Positions 16,033-24,620 of a stretch of DNA of 64,000 nt are shown piece after piece. Each line of letters begins with the position of its first letter. The stretch's first letter is position 1. The translations under genes and the position numbers were made by a program. The DNA is from 21-14-0-10-47-8 sp966211455 (lineage in GTDB: Bacteria > Bdellovibrionota > Bdellovibrionia > Bdellovibrionales > Bdellovibrionaceae). The stretch is taken from the NCBI GenBank assembly GCA_966211455.1, contig CBIHNI010000007.1, positions 157,847 to 221,846 of the forward strand. Reading direction: 5' to 3'. Under the pieces are notes generated by a model. The model was given only the letters and a program-made list of their open reading frames with translations. It did no database searches and was not told the DNA's origin.

Positions 16033-17464
16033 AGGCAATTCCCCAAAAAAAGAAAAAACAAAAAATTCCAAGCAAAATCAAAAGTCCCATCAATGCCAAA
16101 GCCGCCTGCAAACGATAGCTGGACATCAAAGATTCAATTAACAAAGACAGACTGCTGGCCTGACCCATCAAAATTTTTCCCAATGCAAAATCCCCCATCG
16201 CCCAGACACTGGCAATTCCGGCTGCCTGACCTAATGGTTTCAAAACTTGCGGCGCGATCACATCGGTGAAGATCAACCGGCGCGAAGCGCCCATTGTTTC
16301 CGCGACCTGTATCTGATCTTGCAAACCTGATACTTCTTGATCCCAACCCCATCGATACAAAGTCGCAAAGATCAAATACGAAAATCCTAAAATCCATTTG
16401 ATCTGACTGTAAGGCTCATCATTCGGAAAAAAGAAGAGCAAAGAAAATCCAAGCAAAGCCGTGCTGGGGGAAACCACTCCCGAAATCAATCGATTCAACC
16501 CAGGAAAGGGGGCACCCCAAGCTGACAAAAGCAAAAGCCCGGCAATCAGGAAACCAACACAAAGACCAAAGAACAAGCTAAACGGAATCACCGACAAAGC
16601 TTGCTCCCACAAACCCGGGATACTGAAGACCTGCTGCCAACCCAAAAGCGATTGCACCAGAAAATAGAAAGCCGGAGCCAAGCAATACAAGGCCAGCAGC
16701 AAAGCCCCGCTGCGGCTGCGAAGCAAAGGGATTTCATCCCCACGGCCGAACAATTTTTTCTGCGATCGAAATGGCAAAAGAGTCAGCATCAAAATCAAAA
16801 GCAGCTGCACGAACGAAAGGCCCAGCGCCTGCCCCCAGTCGCCGGAAATGCGAATCTTTTCGTAAATCAAAATTTCAAGCGTCGTGGCCTTACCGCCGCC
16901 CGCAATCAACGGGACGGAAAAACTGGCAAAGCAAAGAACGAAAACAAAAATCAGCACCGAGACCAAATCACGCTTGACCATTCCGGCGACCGAGCGAACC
17001 AGAAGCCATCTTGAAGCTCCTTCCACATAAGCCGCTTCGATCAGCGGCTTCATCTTGCTTTCAATTAAATTTTTCAGCAGCAAAGCGACAAGTCCCACAT
17101 TCATCAGGATGTGCACCAGCACGACGCCGATCAAACCGGTCGGAAAAGGATCAACGAAATTCAAGGTCACCAGCAAAACAAAAAGCGGCGGCAAAAGGCT
17201 TGGCAGGATCAGCAACACTTCTAAAAGCTTTCGCAACTTGAAAGACAAAGAAGGTTGCAATCGGTAAAAGCCCAACGCCAGCCACAGCCCCATCAACAAA
17301 GATCCGACGGCACTGAGGCCCGCCTGCCAGAAAGAATTCTTTAAGGCCCACCACAGCTCGGGCACATCCAGCGTTTGCAGATTGCCGATTTTTGAAAACA
17401 GAAAGACATAGGGAAAAAGCAGAAAGACCAAAAAGAAAAGAAAAAGAGCCAGCCGCGATCGCAA
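15998..17464 (-). CDS. thiP: Thiamine ABC transporter permease (two fused domains)
   Basis: The 488-residue inner-membrane protein has two copies of the ABC-permease fold, with about twelve hydrophobic segments. The EAA loops are EAAYVEGASRWLLVRSVAG (about residue 145) and VAETMGASRRLIFTDVIAP (about residue 400). Both have the conserved Gly that contacts the ATPase. Fused permeases of this size occur in the ThiP and iron(III) families; the adjacent ThiB points to ThiP. The start is TTG directly after the thiB stop, with GGGGAG upstream. Confidence 0.88.
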   Translation of the reverse strand: MRSRLALFLFFLVFLLFPYVFLFSKIGNLQTLDVPELWWALKNSFWQAGLSAVGSLLMGLWLALGFYRLQPSLSFKLRKLLEVLLILPSLLPPLFVLLVTLNFVDPFPTGLIGVVLVHILMNVGLVALLLKNLIESKMKPLIEAAYVEGASRWLLVRSVAGMVKRDLVSVLIFVFVLCFASFSVPLIAGGGKATTLEILIYEKIRISGDWGQALGLSFVQLLLILMLTLLPFRSQKKLFGRGDEIPLLRSRSGALLLALYCLAPAFYFLVQSLLGWQQVFSIPGLWEQALSVIPFSLFFGLCVGFLIAGLLLLSAWGAPFPGLNRLISGVVSPSTALLGFSLLFFFPNDEPYSQIKWILGFSYLIFATLYRWGWDQEVSGLQDQIQVAETMGASRRLIFTDVIAPQVLKPLGQAAGIASVWAMGDFALGKILMGQASSLSLLIESLMSSYRLQAALALMGLLILLGIFCFFFFWGIAYVCRRAFEQKI

Positions 17465-18499
17465 CTAGTCTCCCCGGCGAAGGGCCGCCCATTTTTTCTG
17501 AATGCGTTCGCGGTCAACCACGGTCGGCAAAACCGAAAGTTCGGTCATCTTGTAATTTGGAATCGAAGCAAAGACGCTGCCTTCACGCACGCCTTTGATC
17601 ACAGGGAACATATAATTCTTTTCCATGATCAGCTTTTGGCCTTCTTTCGAAAGCAGTAAAGCCAAAAAGCGCTCGCCCAATTCGCAATTCTTGCAGGTTG
17701 CCGGAATCCCGGCAAATTCGTACTGCGCCGGATGACCTTCGGACATCTCGAGCGCCACCACGTCCGTCGATTTATCTTCGATCAAATGATAAATCGGCGA
17801 CGTGACGTAAGAGTAAACCATCTTCACTTGCGCTTTTTGAAAAAGACCGTAGGCCGTGGACCAGCTGGGAGCGTAAGAGTGCAGCTGCTGATTGAAGTCT
17901 TTCAAAAATTGAAATGCCTTTTCTTCGCCCTTCAGCTGGATCAGCCAAAGCAGAAACTGCAGACCCGGCGAGCTGGTGCGCGGATCTTCCATGACGATTT
18001 GCCCCTTCATTTCAGGCTTCATCAGATCGTTCAAATTTTTTGGCAGCTCTTTGAAATCGGATTTGCGGATGACGAAACTTAAAAGGCTCCAGTCGTAAGG
18101 AACGAGCGGACTGCGTGACAAAATGGCGCGCGCATTGTCTTCAAATTCGTAGTCATCCAAATTCACCTTACGCCATTCAAGCCCCTGCTGCGCCAGCTCC
18201 AGATCAAACTGATCGAAACCTAAAACCACGTCGGCTCCGCCGGTGCGACCTTCTGATTTCAGGCGCTGAAGCAAAATCGTCGCGTCCGCGCCGTCTTGAA
18301 ATTCGACCCGGCATTCGCATGTTTTTTCGAAGGCTTCTTTCAAGCCTGGTCCCGGGCCCCACTGCGCGATAAAGCTGGAAGAGGCAAAAACCTTTAAAAC
18401 CGGACGGCCGTCTTGTTCGGGACGCGAATTTTTCTTCAACACGATCGCCGCGAACAATCCACCGAAAACCACAATCAAGAAAATTAAAAAATTCTTCAT
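17465..18499 (-). CDS. thiB: Thiamine/TPP-binding periplasmic protein
   Basis: The 344-residue protein has an N-terminal membrane-type signal (MKNFLIFLIVVFGGLFAA). The mature part matches ThiB closely: SFIAQWGPGPGLKEAFE, ADVVLGFDQ, VPYDWSLLSFV, EDPRTSSPGLQFLLWL, WSTAYGLFQK, YSYVTSPIYHL and SEGHPAQYE are all counterparts of known ThiB segments. It delivers thiamine, TMP or TPP to ThiP/ThiQ. The spacing to the DoxX-like gene is 4 bp, so all four genes are probably one operon. Confidence 0.92.
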   Translation of the reverse strand: MKNFLIFLIVVFGGLFAAIVLKKNSRPEQDGRPVLKVFASSSFIAQWGPGPGLKEAFEKTCECRVEFQDGADATILLQRLKSEGRTGGADVVLGFDQFDLELAQQGLEWRKVNLDDYEFEDNARAILSRSPLVPYDWSLLSFVIRKSDFKELPKNLNDLMKPEMKGQIVMEDPRTSSPGLQFLLWLIQLKGEEKAFQFLKDFNQQLHSYAPSWSTAYGLFQKAQVKMVYSYVTSPIYHLIEDKSTDVVALEMSEGHPAQYEFAGIPATCKNCELGERFLALLLSKEGQKLIMEKNYMFPVIKGVREGSVFASIPNYKMTELSVLPTVVDRERIQKKWAALRRGD

Positions 18500-18503
18500 G
18501 TGT

Positions 18504-18986
18504 TTACCACCAGATGCCGCGACGGCGTTTGAAGAAGTAGTAATCGAATCCCAGGCAACGACCCGCACCCACCCACGCCATCATGAAGTGAATGGCCACA
18601 AAAGTTTTGTAAAGATCTTCAAACTGCGGGCCTGAAAAAACCAAAAGATAAAACGACAGTGCCATTCCCAACAAAGCCACAGGGCGGACCACGTAACCGA
18701 AAAGATAAGACACCGCGATTGCAAACTGGATTCCCAAAATGATGAAAGCAAAGATCTGCCATTGCGGGATGACCACGTTTTCCAAAAACACGCGGTACCA
18801 GTGCGGGATCTGCAAGCTTGGCAAAGCTTCCGAAATTTGATCGGCCAGGCGCGGACGCAATAGATAATCGCCTTTGAAATTCAGAAGCGCTTGATTCAAA
18901 TAATAATAGCCCAGGAAAACCCGCAAAAAAGAAATGGGCAGAAGGTGCCCGACGTATTTAACGCTCTCGAAAAAGGCTACGAACAT
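18504..18986 (-). CDS. DoxX-like integral membrane protein
   Basis: The 160-residue protein has about four membrane segments and the DoxX pattern: LPISFLRVFLGYYYLNQALLNF near the N-terminus and FVAIHFMMAWVGAGRCLGFDYY near the end. DoxX proteins take part in redox or quinone-linked membrane processes, but the function here is not known. It lies 4 bp upstream of thiB and 3 bp downstream of the nth stop, so it sits inside a leftward operon. Confidence 0.75.
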   Translation of the reverse strand: MFVAFFESVKYVGHLLPISFLRVFLGYYYLNQALLNFKGDYLLRPRLADQISEALPSLQIPHWYRVFLENVVIPQWQIFAFIILGIQFAIAVSYLFGYVVRPVALLGMALSFYLLVFSGPQFEDLYKTFVAIHFMMAWVGAGRCLGFDYYFFKRRRGIWW

Positions 18987-18989
18987 ACG

Positions 18990-19703
18990 CTATTTATTCT
19001 TGATAATTTTGGGGCAGAGTTCAAACAAAAAGCATGTGTCGCACTCGGGCTTACGGGCTTTGCAAACGGCCCGACCATGCGTGATCAACCAGTGCGAAAT
19101 CTGAATCCACTGCTCGTGCGGGATGATTTTCTGCAGCTCCTGTTCGATCTGAACCGCATTTTCACTTTTCGTCCAGCCTAGCCGATTGGAAAGCCGGGTC
19201 ACATGCGTATCCACCACGACTCCGCTGATGATATTATAAGCGTTCCCCAAAACCACATTCGCCGTTTTGCGACCGACACCGGCCAGCTCCACCAAAGGAT
19301 CCAGGGTCTTTGGCACTTCACCCTTATGTTTCTCAACCAGAACTTCGCTCATCGACTTCAGCGCTTTGGCTTTATTGCGGAAAAAGTTCGTGGACTTGAT
19401 CAGCTCTTCGATATCCTCGACGCGCGCTTTGGCCATTTCAAAAGACGAAGGATACTGCGCAAAAAGATGCGGGGTCACTTTGTTGACTCGCTCGTCAGTG
19501 CATTGGGCGGATAAAATGGTCGCCACCAACAATTGAAACGGAGTTTCGAAGTCCAAAGCGCAATGAGCATCCGGATAATAGCGCTGGAACAGACGAATCA
19601 CTTCATCCGCCGGTGCTGCTGACTTTTTGGATTTGGTTAGGACTTTGGGCTGGGATGTCTTCGCAGCCGGCGCGGGTTTTTTAGCCTTTGTCGGCAAAGT
19701 CAC
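18990..19703 (-). CDS. nth: Endonuclease III (DNA glycosylase/AP lyase)
   Basis: The enzyme removes oxidised pyrimidines and cleaves the abasic site. The helix-hairpin-helix LAGVGRKTANVVLGNA holds the catalytic Lys, DTHVTRLSNRLGW holds the catalytic Asp, and a C-terminal Cys cluster (C-x6-C-x2-C-x5-C, in CKARKPECDTCFLFELCP) binds a 4Fe-4S cluster. The start is uncertain. GTG at 19703 gives 237 residues and a 23-bp overlap with the ferredoxin gene. ATG at 19790 gives 266 but overlaps by 110 bp. The N-terminal 40 residues are Lys/Ala/Pro-rich. Confidence 0.93.
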   Translation of the reverse strand: MTLPTKAKKPAPAAKTSQPKVLTKSKKSAAPADEVIRLFQRYYPDAHCALDFETPFQLLVATILSAQCTDERVNKVTPHLFAQYPSSFEMAKARVEDIEELIKSTNFFRNKAKALKSMSEVLVEKHKGEVPKTLDPLVELAGVGRKTANVVLGNAYNIISGVVVDTHVTRLSNRLGWTKSENAVQIEQELQKIIPHEQWIQISHWLITHGRAVCKARKPECDTCFLFELCPKIIKNK

Positions 19704-19920
19704 CGATGGCTTCGACGGGACAGCCTTCCATTGCTTCTTTGCAGGCTGCTTCTTCGTCTGGGTTTTCCGGTTGTTTTGCGACATAGGCATGGCCGTCTTC
19801 CTCGTGCATAGCAAAGTTATTTGGCGCCGCGAGCACGCAGGCATCACAAGCAATGCATGTTTGATCGACAAACATTTTACCCGCGACGTTTTCTTTCCAT
19901 TTTTGCTCTAAATCAGCCAT
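19681..19920 (-). CDS. Single-cluster 4Fe-4S ferredoxin
   Basis: The 79-residue protein has C-x2-C-x2-C (TCIACDACVLAAP) and a later CKEAMEGCPVEAIGD, which supplies the fourth ligand before Pro. This is the pattern of small electron-carrier ferredoxins with one cluster. ATG at 19920 follows AGAGGTG with good spacing; a start at 19992 is possible but has no clear site. Its 3' end overlaps the nth gene. Confidence 0.88.
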   Translation of the reverse strand: MADLEQKWKENVAGKMFVDQTCIACDACVLAAPNNFAMHEEDGHAYVAKQPENPDEEAACKEAMEGCPVEAIGDFADKG

Positions 19921-20074
19921 CGCCGAACACCTCTTAAATTCCCAAACTGAAGAGCCCAAACTTACAGGTTTTTCAGGGTCTTGTCCAGACATGGGTCTTG
20001 ATTCCTGTCGAAGACCGAAACTGGCCTAAATCCCCCCGCCAGAACCCGCTAAAATAAAGGGGTTGGAGGTCACC

Positions 20075-21160
20075 ATGGAAGGTCCCCGTCCCCCGCGTGA
20101 AACTGAATATCCGCAGGTTCTTGATTTCTTGCGCCAAGAGCTGCGCCCTCAATCGACTTGGTCATTGGCCAACGAGTATCCGACCGCTTTGAGCCTGTCG
20201 AATATTCACAATATCCGCATCATCACCGAAGCCGAAAAAGTACTTTCGCATGCGGTTTTGAAGCCTTTGATTATTCGCACACCCATCGCCGTCTTTAAGG
20301 TTGGCGCGATCGGCAGCGTGGTCACGGAAAGCAATCACCGCAATTTGGGTTTAAGCCGAAAGATCTTGGACGAGTGCCTGAACGAAGCACGCCGTCAGGA
20401 ATGCGACTTTGCGATGCTGTGGACGGATCTTTACGAATTTTACCAGAAAATGGACTTTGAACTGGCCGGCACCGAAATGTCTTTCGTGATTGAAAACGAG
20501 TTCGAAGTTCCAGCGCACAAATTGAAATTCATTCAAGGCGCGCAGGTCTCAGCCGAGGCCATTTTGCGGCTGTACAGCCAGCACAGCGTGACATCTGTGC
20601 GCACGGCCGAAGATGTTCGCAAATTTTTGCAGATTCCAAAAACAGTCGTTTACACCGCTTGGGATCAAACCAATCAACTTGTCGCTTACGCTGTCGAAGG
20701 CAAAGGCGCGGATCTAACGGGCTACATTCACGAATGGGGCGGCAGCGTTTCCAATTTGCTGGCGCTCTTCTCCCATATCCGCAAAGAGAAAAAGCAGGCC
20801 TTCACCGTTATCGCGCCGTCGCACTCTTCAAATTTGATCAAGAACTTGCAAGCCGTGACCGATACCTGCAACCAAGGCTATCTGGGTATGATCAAGCTGA
20901 TTTCTCACGATCAGGTTTTCCAGAAGATCAAAAAAGCGGCCCGGTCTTTGGGTATGAACGATTTTGTCTTAGAAAGACGCGGAAATGAGTTCGTCATGGG
21001 TCTCGCCGATGACCTGATCGTCATCTCCGACGAAAAAGACTTGGTGCGAATTCTTTTCGGACCGCGTGTCGATATTCCTCACGTGCAACCGGCTTCGCAA
21101 AAAAAATTAGATCAGATTTTACCACTGCCAATGTGGGTCTGGGGATGGGACTCGGTATGA
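20075..21160 (+). CDS. GNAT-family N-acetyltransferase
   Basis: The 361-residue protein starts at ATG 20075 behind GGAGG. The N-terminal half has the acetyl-CoA-binding segment AIGSVVTESNHRNLGLSRKILDECL (the variant of R/Q-x2-G-x-G/A reads HRNLGLS), then DFAMLWTDLYEFYQKMDFELAG, the end of a GNAT fold. The second half (about residues 170-350) is beta-rich and resembles the C-terminal lobe of Eis-like or bifunctional GNATs. The substrate is unknown. An ATGA overlap couples it to the next gene. Confidence 0.85.
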   Translation: MEGPRPPRETEYPQVLDFLRQELRPQSTWSLANEYPTALSLSNIHNIRIITEAEKVLSHAVLKPLIIRTPIAVFKVGAIGSVVTESNHRNLGLSRKILDECLNEARRQECDFAMLWTDLYEFYQKMDFELAGTEMSFVIENEFEVPAHKLKFIQGAQVSAEAILRLYSQHSVTSVRTAEDVRKFLQIPKTVVYTAWDQTNQLVAYAVEGKGADLTGYIHEWGGSVSNLLALFSHIRKEKKQAFTVIAPSHSSNLIKNLQAVTDTCNQGYLGMIKLISHDQVFQKIKKAARSLGMNDFVLERRGNEFVMGLADDLIVISDEKDLVRILFGPRVDIPHVQPASQKKLDQILPLPMWVWGWDSV

Positions 21161-22041
21161 AGAAACTTGTTTTTACGATTGCGGCGACAGCGGCAACGGT
21201 GGGCGCACTTAGCAGCTGTATGAAAAAACCGGATCACACTCCGGATTACGGTCCTGAAGTGGCCTTTGCAGACGTTCAGAAAGCCGCGAATGTGGATATG
21301 CCCACCGAACCTGCGCGCATCAAAAAGGGCCAAGTCGTTTCATTGGACGTTTACCAGATTATCGACACGCAAAGCCCGACAACGTTGTGGCAGCGCTCGG
21401 ATGAAGTCACTTTTCAATCCGAAGAAAAAAAAGGAACGGCCCCCAACGAAATCACCGAATCTTACCACTGGACTTTCAATGTGCAGCTGCGCGAACGCAA
21501 CAGCTCGGGCGCTTGGCAGGTTTCACAACAAAGTTACGGCCCACTTTGCTATGCAGTGACCGACGATGCTTGCGGCGCGAATCCGGCCGAAGCTCCGGCA
21601 CCAGTGACCCCGGTGACTTCGAAATCTTTAAAGGCTTACACTTTAGAAGGTGTCCGCGCCAGCGACACGGCGGCCCCTTTCAAAGTCACCTATCACAACT
21701 TGAAACGCGAAGATGGCTTTATGCCGGTTCCGCAAGTGGTGGCCAGTCGTCCCGATTGCGGCGGCGTGAAAAACTGCTCGCAGGGTTTGCGTTTTGTGCG
21801 CGTCAGTTTTGACCGAGTGGTTTGGGAAACTGCCGAAAAAGGCACAAAAACCAACTATCGCTTTACTTACAGCTCGGACATTCCGACTTACGTTTACGAC
21901 TGGTTGCCGGGCGACGTTTACCCGACCAATCAGATCGATTCTTGCGCTCAGACATGGGTTGAGGTCAGCAATGGCACACAGACCCAAGTTGTCCCGGTGC
22001 GGGAATGCATGGAAATTACAGACTTTCAGTTCGGTTCTTAA
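21157..22041 (+). CDS. Hypothetical lipoprotein
   Basis: The 294-residue protein has a lipoprotein signal (MKKLVFTIAATAATVGALSSC), so it is anchored to the envelope. Four later Cys occur in pairs (PLCYAVTDDACG, DCGGVKNCS) and could form disulfides. The body is beta-rich. I do not recognise the family. ATG at 21157 overlaps the GNAT stop (ATGA); an intrinsic terminator follows the stop. Confidence 0.8.
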   Translation: MKKLVFTIAATAATVGALSSCMKKPDHTPDYGPEVAFADVQKAANVDMPTEPARIKKGQVVSLDVYQIIDTQSPTTLWQRSDEVTFQSEEKKGTAPNEITESYHWTFNVQLRERNSSGAWQVSQQSYGPLCYAVTDDACGANPAEAPAPVTPVTSKSLKAYTLEGVRASDTAAPFKVTYHNLKREDGFMPVPQVVASRPDCGGVKNCSQGLRFVRVSFDRVVWETAEKGTKTNYRFTYSSDIPTYVYDWLPGDVYPTNQIDSCAQTWVEVSNGTQTQVVPVRECMEITDFQFGS

Positions 22042-22057
22042 TAAGATAAGCCTCGAT

Positions 22058-22083
22058 GCCCGTTCTTTGCGAGCGGGCTTTTT
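22058..22083 (+). terminator. Intrinsic terminator
   Basis: GCCCG (22058-22062) pairs with CGGGC (22074-22078), with partial pairing inside, and TTTTT follows (22079-22083). It ends the GNAT-lipoprotein transcript 13 bp before the elbB start. Confidence 0.75.
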
Positions 22084-22095
22084 CTGGAGGCTTGC

Positions 22096-22758
22096 ATGTC
22101 GAAATCCAAAAAAATTGCGGTGGTCCTTTCGGGCTGCGGAAACAAAGACGGATCGGAAATCACCGAGGCCGTCAGTCTGATCGTGGCTTTGTCTCAGGCC
22201 GGCGCCGAAATCAAATACTTCGCCCCGAATGAAGACTTCACTCCTAAAAACTTTCTGAAAAACGAGCCTTTAAAAGAAAAGCGAAACATCATGGTCGAGT
22301 CCGCGCGGATCACCCGCAGTCAAATGCAAGATCTGCACGAGCTGAACGCCGATCAATTTGATGGCTTGGCCTTTCCCGGCGGATTTGGTGCAGCCTTGCA
22401 TCTTTCGAACTGGGCGGAAGCCGGAGCCAAATGCACAGTACATCCGGATGTGGAAAAAGCCATTCGCACTTTTCACAAACAAAGCAAACCGATTGCGGCG
22501 ATTTGTATCGCGCCCACTTTGGTCGGAAAAGTTTTGGGATCTGAAGGCGTTACGCTCACGCTGGGTGCAGACGGTGAAGCGGCGAAAGAGATTGCCAAGA
22601 CCGGTGCCCATCACGAGGTCTGCCCCGTCACAGATTACATCACTGATCGGGAGCACAAGGTCATTACCACGCCGGCTTATATGCATGACTCGGCCAAACC
22701 GCACGAAGTCTTTCAAGGAATTTCTGGGCTCGCCAAAGAGTTCATGGAAATGGCATAG
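22096..22758 (+). CDS. elbB: ElbB-like glyoxalase / class I amidotransferase-fold protein
   Basis: The 220-residue protein belongs to the DJ-1/PfpI superfamily. It shows KIAVVLSGCGNKDGSEITEAV at the N-terminus, DGLAFPGGFGAA (oxyanion Gly region) and PIAAICIAPTL with the nucleophile Cys in the elbow. ElbB proteins of about 217 residues were first linked to isoprenoid biosynthesis and have weak glyoxalase activity. The ATG follows a clear GGAGG site (TCTGGAGGCTTGCATG). Confidence 0.92.
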   Translation: MSKSKKIAVVLSGCGNKDGSEITEAVSLIVALSQAGAEIKYFAPNEDFTPKNFLKNEPLKEKRNIMVESARITRSQMQDLHELNADQFDGLAFPGGFGAALHLSNWAEAGAKCTVHPDVEKAIRTFHKQSKPIAAICIAPTLVGKVLGSEGVTLTLGADGEAAKEIAKTGAHHEVCPVTDYITDREHKVITTPAYMHDSAKPHEVFQGISGLAKEFMEMA

Positions 22759-22787
22759 TTAAAAAATCACCTCACAGAAGGATCTGT

Positions 22788-23885
22788 ATGAAAAAAACGG
22801 TTGCGATTCTTTTTGGCGGACGTTCCGCGGAACACGAAGTCTCGATTCGCTCGGCAAAAAATGTGGCCGCAGCTTTGGATCTTGCGAAATTTGAACCGAT
22901 CTTGATCGGCATCAGCAAAGAAGGAACTTGGTATCAATTTCCAGATTCAGGCATTTTCGATAAAATCACGGCCCTGAACGATGCGAAACTTCCAGCACAA
23001 GCAGATCCAGTTTCTTTGGTTTGCATGAAAGGCAAAGCTCAGGTTTTCAGCCTGGAAAGCAAAAAAACCAAAGCGGTCGATGTCGCCTTTCCGGTGATGC
23101 ATGGAACTTTCGGTGAAGACGGTTGCATCCAAGGCCTTTTCAAGATGATGAATCTTCCTTTCGTCGGCTGCGGCGTTTTAGGCTCGGCGGTCGGCATGGA
23201 CAAAGAGGTGATGAAACGTCTTTTGAAAGAGGCGAAAATTCCTTCGGCCAAGTACGAAGTGGTTTATTCGCACGCACCCATGTCTTTCGAAAGCCTTAGC
23301 AAATCCTTGGGGCTGCCCTTCTTTATCAAGCCTGCCAATGCGGGCTCCTCTGTCGGCGTTCACAAGATCAAATCCAAATCTGATTACGACGAGAAAATCA
23401 AAGACGCCATGATGTACGATCACAAGGTTTTGGCTGAAGAGTTCGTCGAAGGACGCGAAGTCGAAGTTTCGGTGAAGGGTTTGAATCACCAGCCAAAAGC
23501 ATCCGTCGCGGGCGAAATCACGCCGACCCACGAGTTCTATTCTTACGAAGCCAAGTATCTGGATGAAAATGGTGCCCGCTTGCAAATCCCAGCACAAGTT
23601 TCTGCAAACGAACTGCAAACCATTCAGAAAATCGCCTGCCAAGCATTTCAAGTTTTAGGCTGCGATGGCTTAAGCCGCGTGGATTTCTTTCTAAAGAAGA
23701 ACGGCGATGTGATGCTAAATGAGATTAATACGATCCCAGGTTTCACCAAAATCAGTATGTATCCCAAGATGTGGGAGGCCAGCGGTCTCAAATATCAACA
23801 GTTGATCACCGAGCTGATCGATTTGGGATTTCAGAAGTATCAATCTGAAATGGAGCTGATGACCAATTATGAGAAATTGTCATAA
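22788..23885 (+). CDS. ddl: D-alanine--D-alanine ligase
   Basis: The 365-residue ATP-grasp enzyme makes D-Ala-D-Ala for peptidoglycan. Landmarks are AILFGGRSAEHEVSIRSAKN, VMHGTFGEDGCIQGL, the FFIKPANAGSSVGVHK ATP-binding loop, SRVDFFLKKNG and MLNEINTIPGFTKISMYPKMWEASG. The usual Tyr/Phe discrimination residue sits in EFYSYEAKY. The last motif contains the family's KMWE. The ATG is preceded by AGAAGGATCTGT. It probably follows elbB in the same transcript, 29 bp away. Confidence 0.97.
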   Translation: MKKTVAILFGGRSAEHEVSIRSAKNVAAALDLAKFEPILIGISKEGTWYQFPDSGIFDKITALNDAKLPAQADPVSLVCMKGKAQVFSLESKKTKAVDVAFPVMHGTFGEDGCIQGLFKMMNLPFVGCGVLGSAVGMDKEVMKRLLKEAKIPSAKYEVVYSHAPMSFESLSKSLGLPFFIKPANAGSSVGVHKIKSKSDYDEKIKDAMMYDHKVLAEEFVEGREVEVSVKGLNHQPKASVAGEITPTHEFYSYEAKYLDENGARLQIPAQVSANELQTIQKIACQAFQVLGCDGLSRVDFFLKKNGDVMLNEINTIPGFTKISMYPKMWEASGLKYQQLITELIDLGFQKYQSEMELMTNYEKLS

Positions 23886-23982
23886 AGCGACAATATCTTG
23901 ATCACTTCCCGAAACACGTCGGGCCTTTAGACTAGTACACTTTATTTATCTCCAAAAGCGGCACGTTAACTCAGGAGGTTAT

Positions 23983-24273
23983 ATGAAGACAATGGGTGTA
24001 TATCTGCGGGAGAAGCGCGAACAAAAAGGCCTGACACAAGCTCAGGTCGCAGTTCAGCTGGGGTATGGGTCACCTCAGTTTATTTCAAACATCGAGCGCG
24101 GGGTTTCTCGCGTTCCGGTCAAATCACTGAAGTATTTTATCGACCTGTACGGACTTCAGACCAACGAGGTCATCGAAATCTTGCTCGATGAAAAGCGACA
24201 TCAGTTGCAAAAGGTTTTGGGAGTCGGTGGCGAAACCGCCGACCAAGCCTTGCCTCCCGATCTGAACAACTGA
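23983..24273 (+). CDS. XRE-family helix-turn-helix regulator
   Basis: The 96-residue protein is mainly one HTH_3 domain: YLREKREQKGLTQAQVAVQLGYGSPQFISNIERG, with the recognition helix around SPQFISNIE. The C-terminus is a short Gln/Asp-rich tail. AGGAGG precedes the ATG (TCAGGAGGTTATATG). No target operon can be named; its own upstream region has a hairpin CCCGA...TCGGG (23911-23926). Confidence 0.88.
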   Translation: MKTMGVYLREKREQKGLTQAQVAVQLGYGSPQFISNIERGVSRVPVKSLKYFIDLYGLQTNEVIEILLDEKRHQLQKVLGVGGETADQALPPDLNN

Positions 24274-24302
24274 AAAGAAAAAGAGTAAGACCGGACAAAA
24301 CA

Positions 24303-24335
24303 GGGTCGGGAGAATCATCTCTCGACCCATTTTCA
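24303..24335 (+). terminator. Intrinsic terminator after the XRE gene
   Basis: GGGTCGGGAGA (24303-24313) pairs with TCTCTCGACCC (24317-24327 region) with one mismatch, followed by ATTTTCATTT. Confidence 0.7.
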
Positions 24336-24405
24336 TTTCCACACCTTGGTCCTGTGCCCGTGATTTGCATTGGCATAGCTCTGAAAACATATCCAAGGAT
24401 GGAAA

Positions 24406-24612
24406 ATGGAATTTGGAAAAGTACAATACTTCGAACGCGTCGAAACCAAGACTCACCGAGACTTCATTCAAGCTCATAACAACTGCGTTTTATGCGCCAG
24501 CGTGCTTGAACTTCGCCACGTTCGATCTGAAGAAACAATCGAGATCAAAGAAGAGGCTTACTGCCCTCATTGCGATATGCGAACACGCGCCAAAAATTAC
24601 ACGTTGAATTGA
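24406..24612 (+). CDS. Small zinc-ribbon-like protein
   Basis: The 68-residue protein has two Cys pairs, C-x2-C (NNCVLCASVLE) and C-x2-C (AYCPHCDMRTRAKN), spaced about 26 residues apart, which suits a zinc ribbon. The ATG lies in AAGGATGGAAAATG. The frame is distinct from a longer overlapping frame. It probably binds nucleic acid or protein, and the function is unknown. It converges with the aldehyde-dehydrogenase-like gene 8 bp away. Confidence 0.7.
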   Translation: MEFGKVQYFERVETKTHRDFIQAHNNCVLCASVLELRHVRSEETIEIKEEAYCPHCDMRTRAKNYTLN

Positions 24613-24620
24613 TCGCGGCG

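Noticed and set aside
16740..16800. AAAAGAGTCA inside the thiP gene as a further REP-like arm
   Set aside because: Only the 10-bp core is shared; the flanks do not match and it is inside a conserved coding part.
18987..20074. TPP riboswitch for the thiamine transporter operon
   Set aside because: I looked for the conserved CTGAGA and TGATCTGGATAATGCCAGCG-type cores upstream of the operon and ferredoxin and found none.
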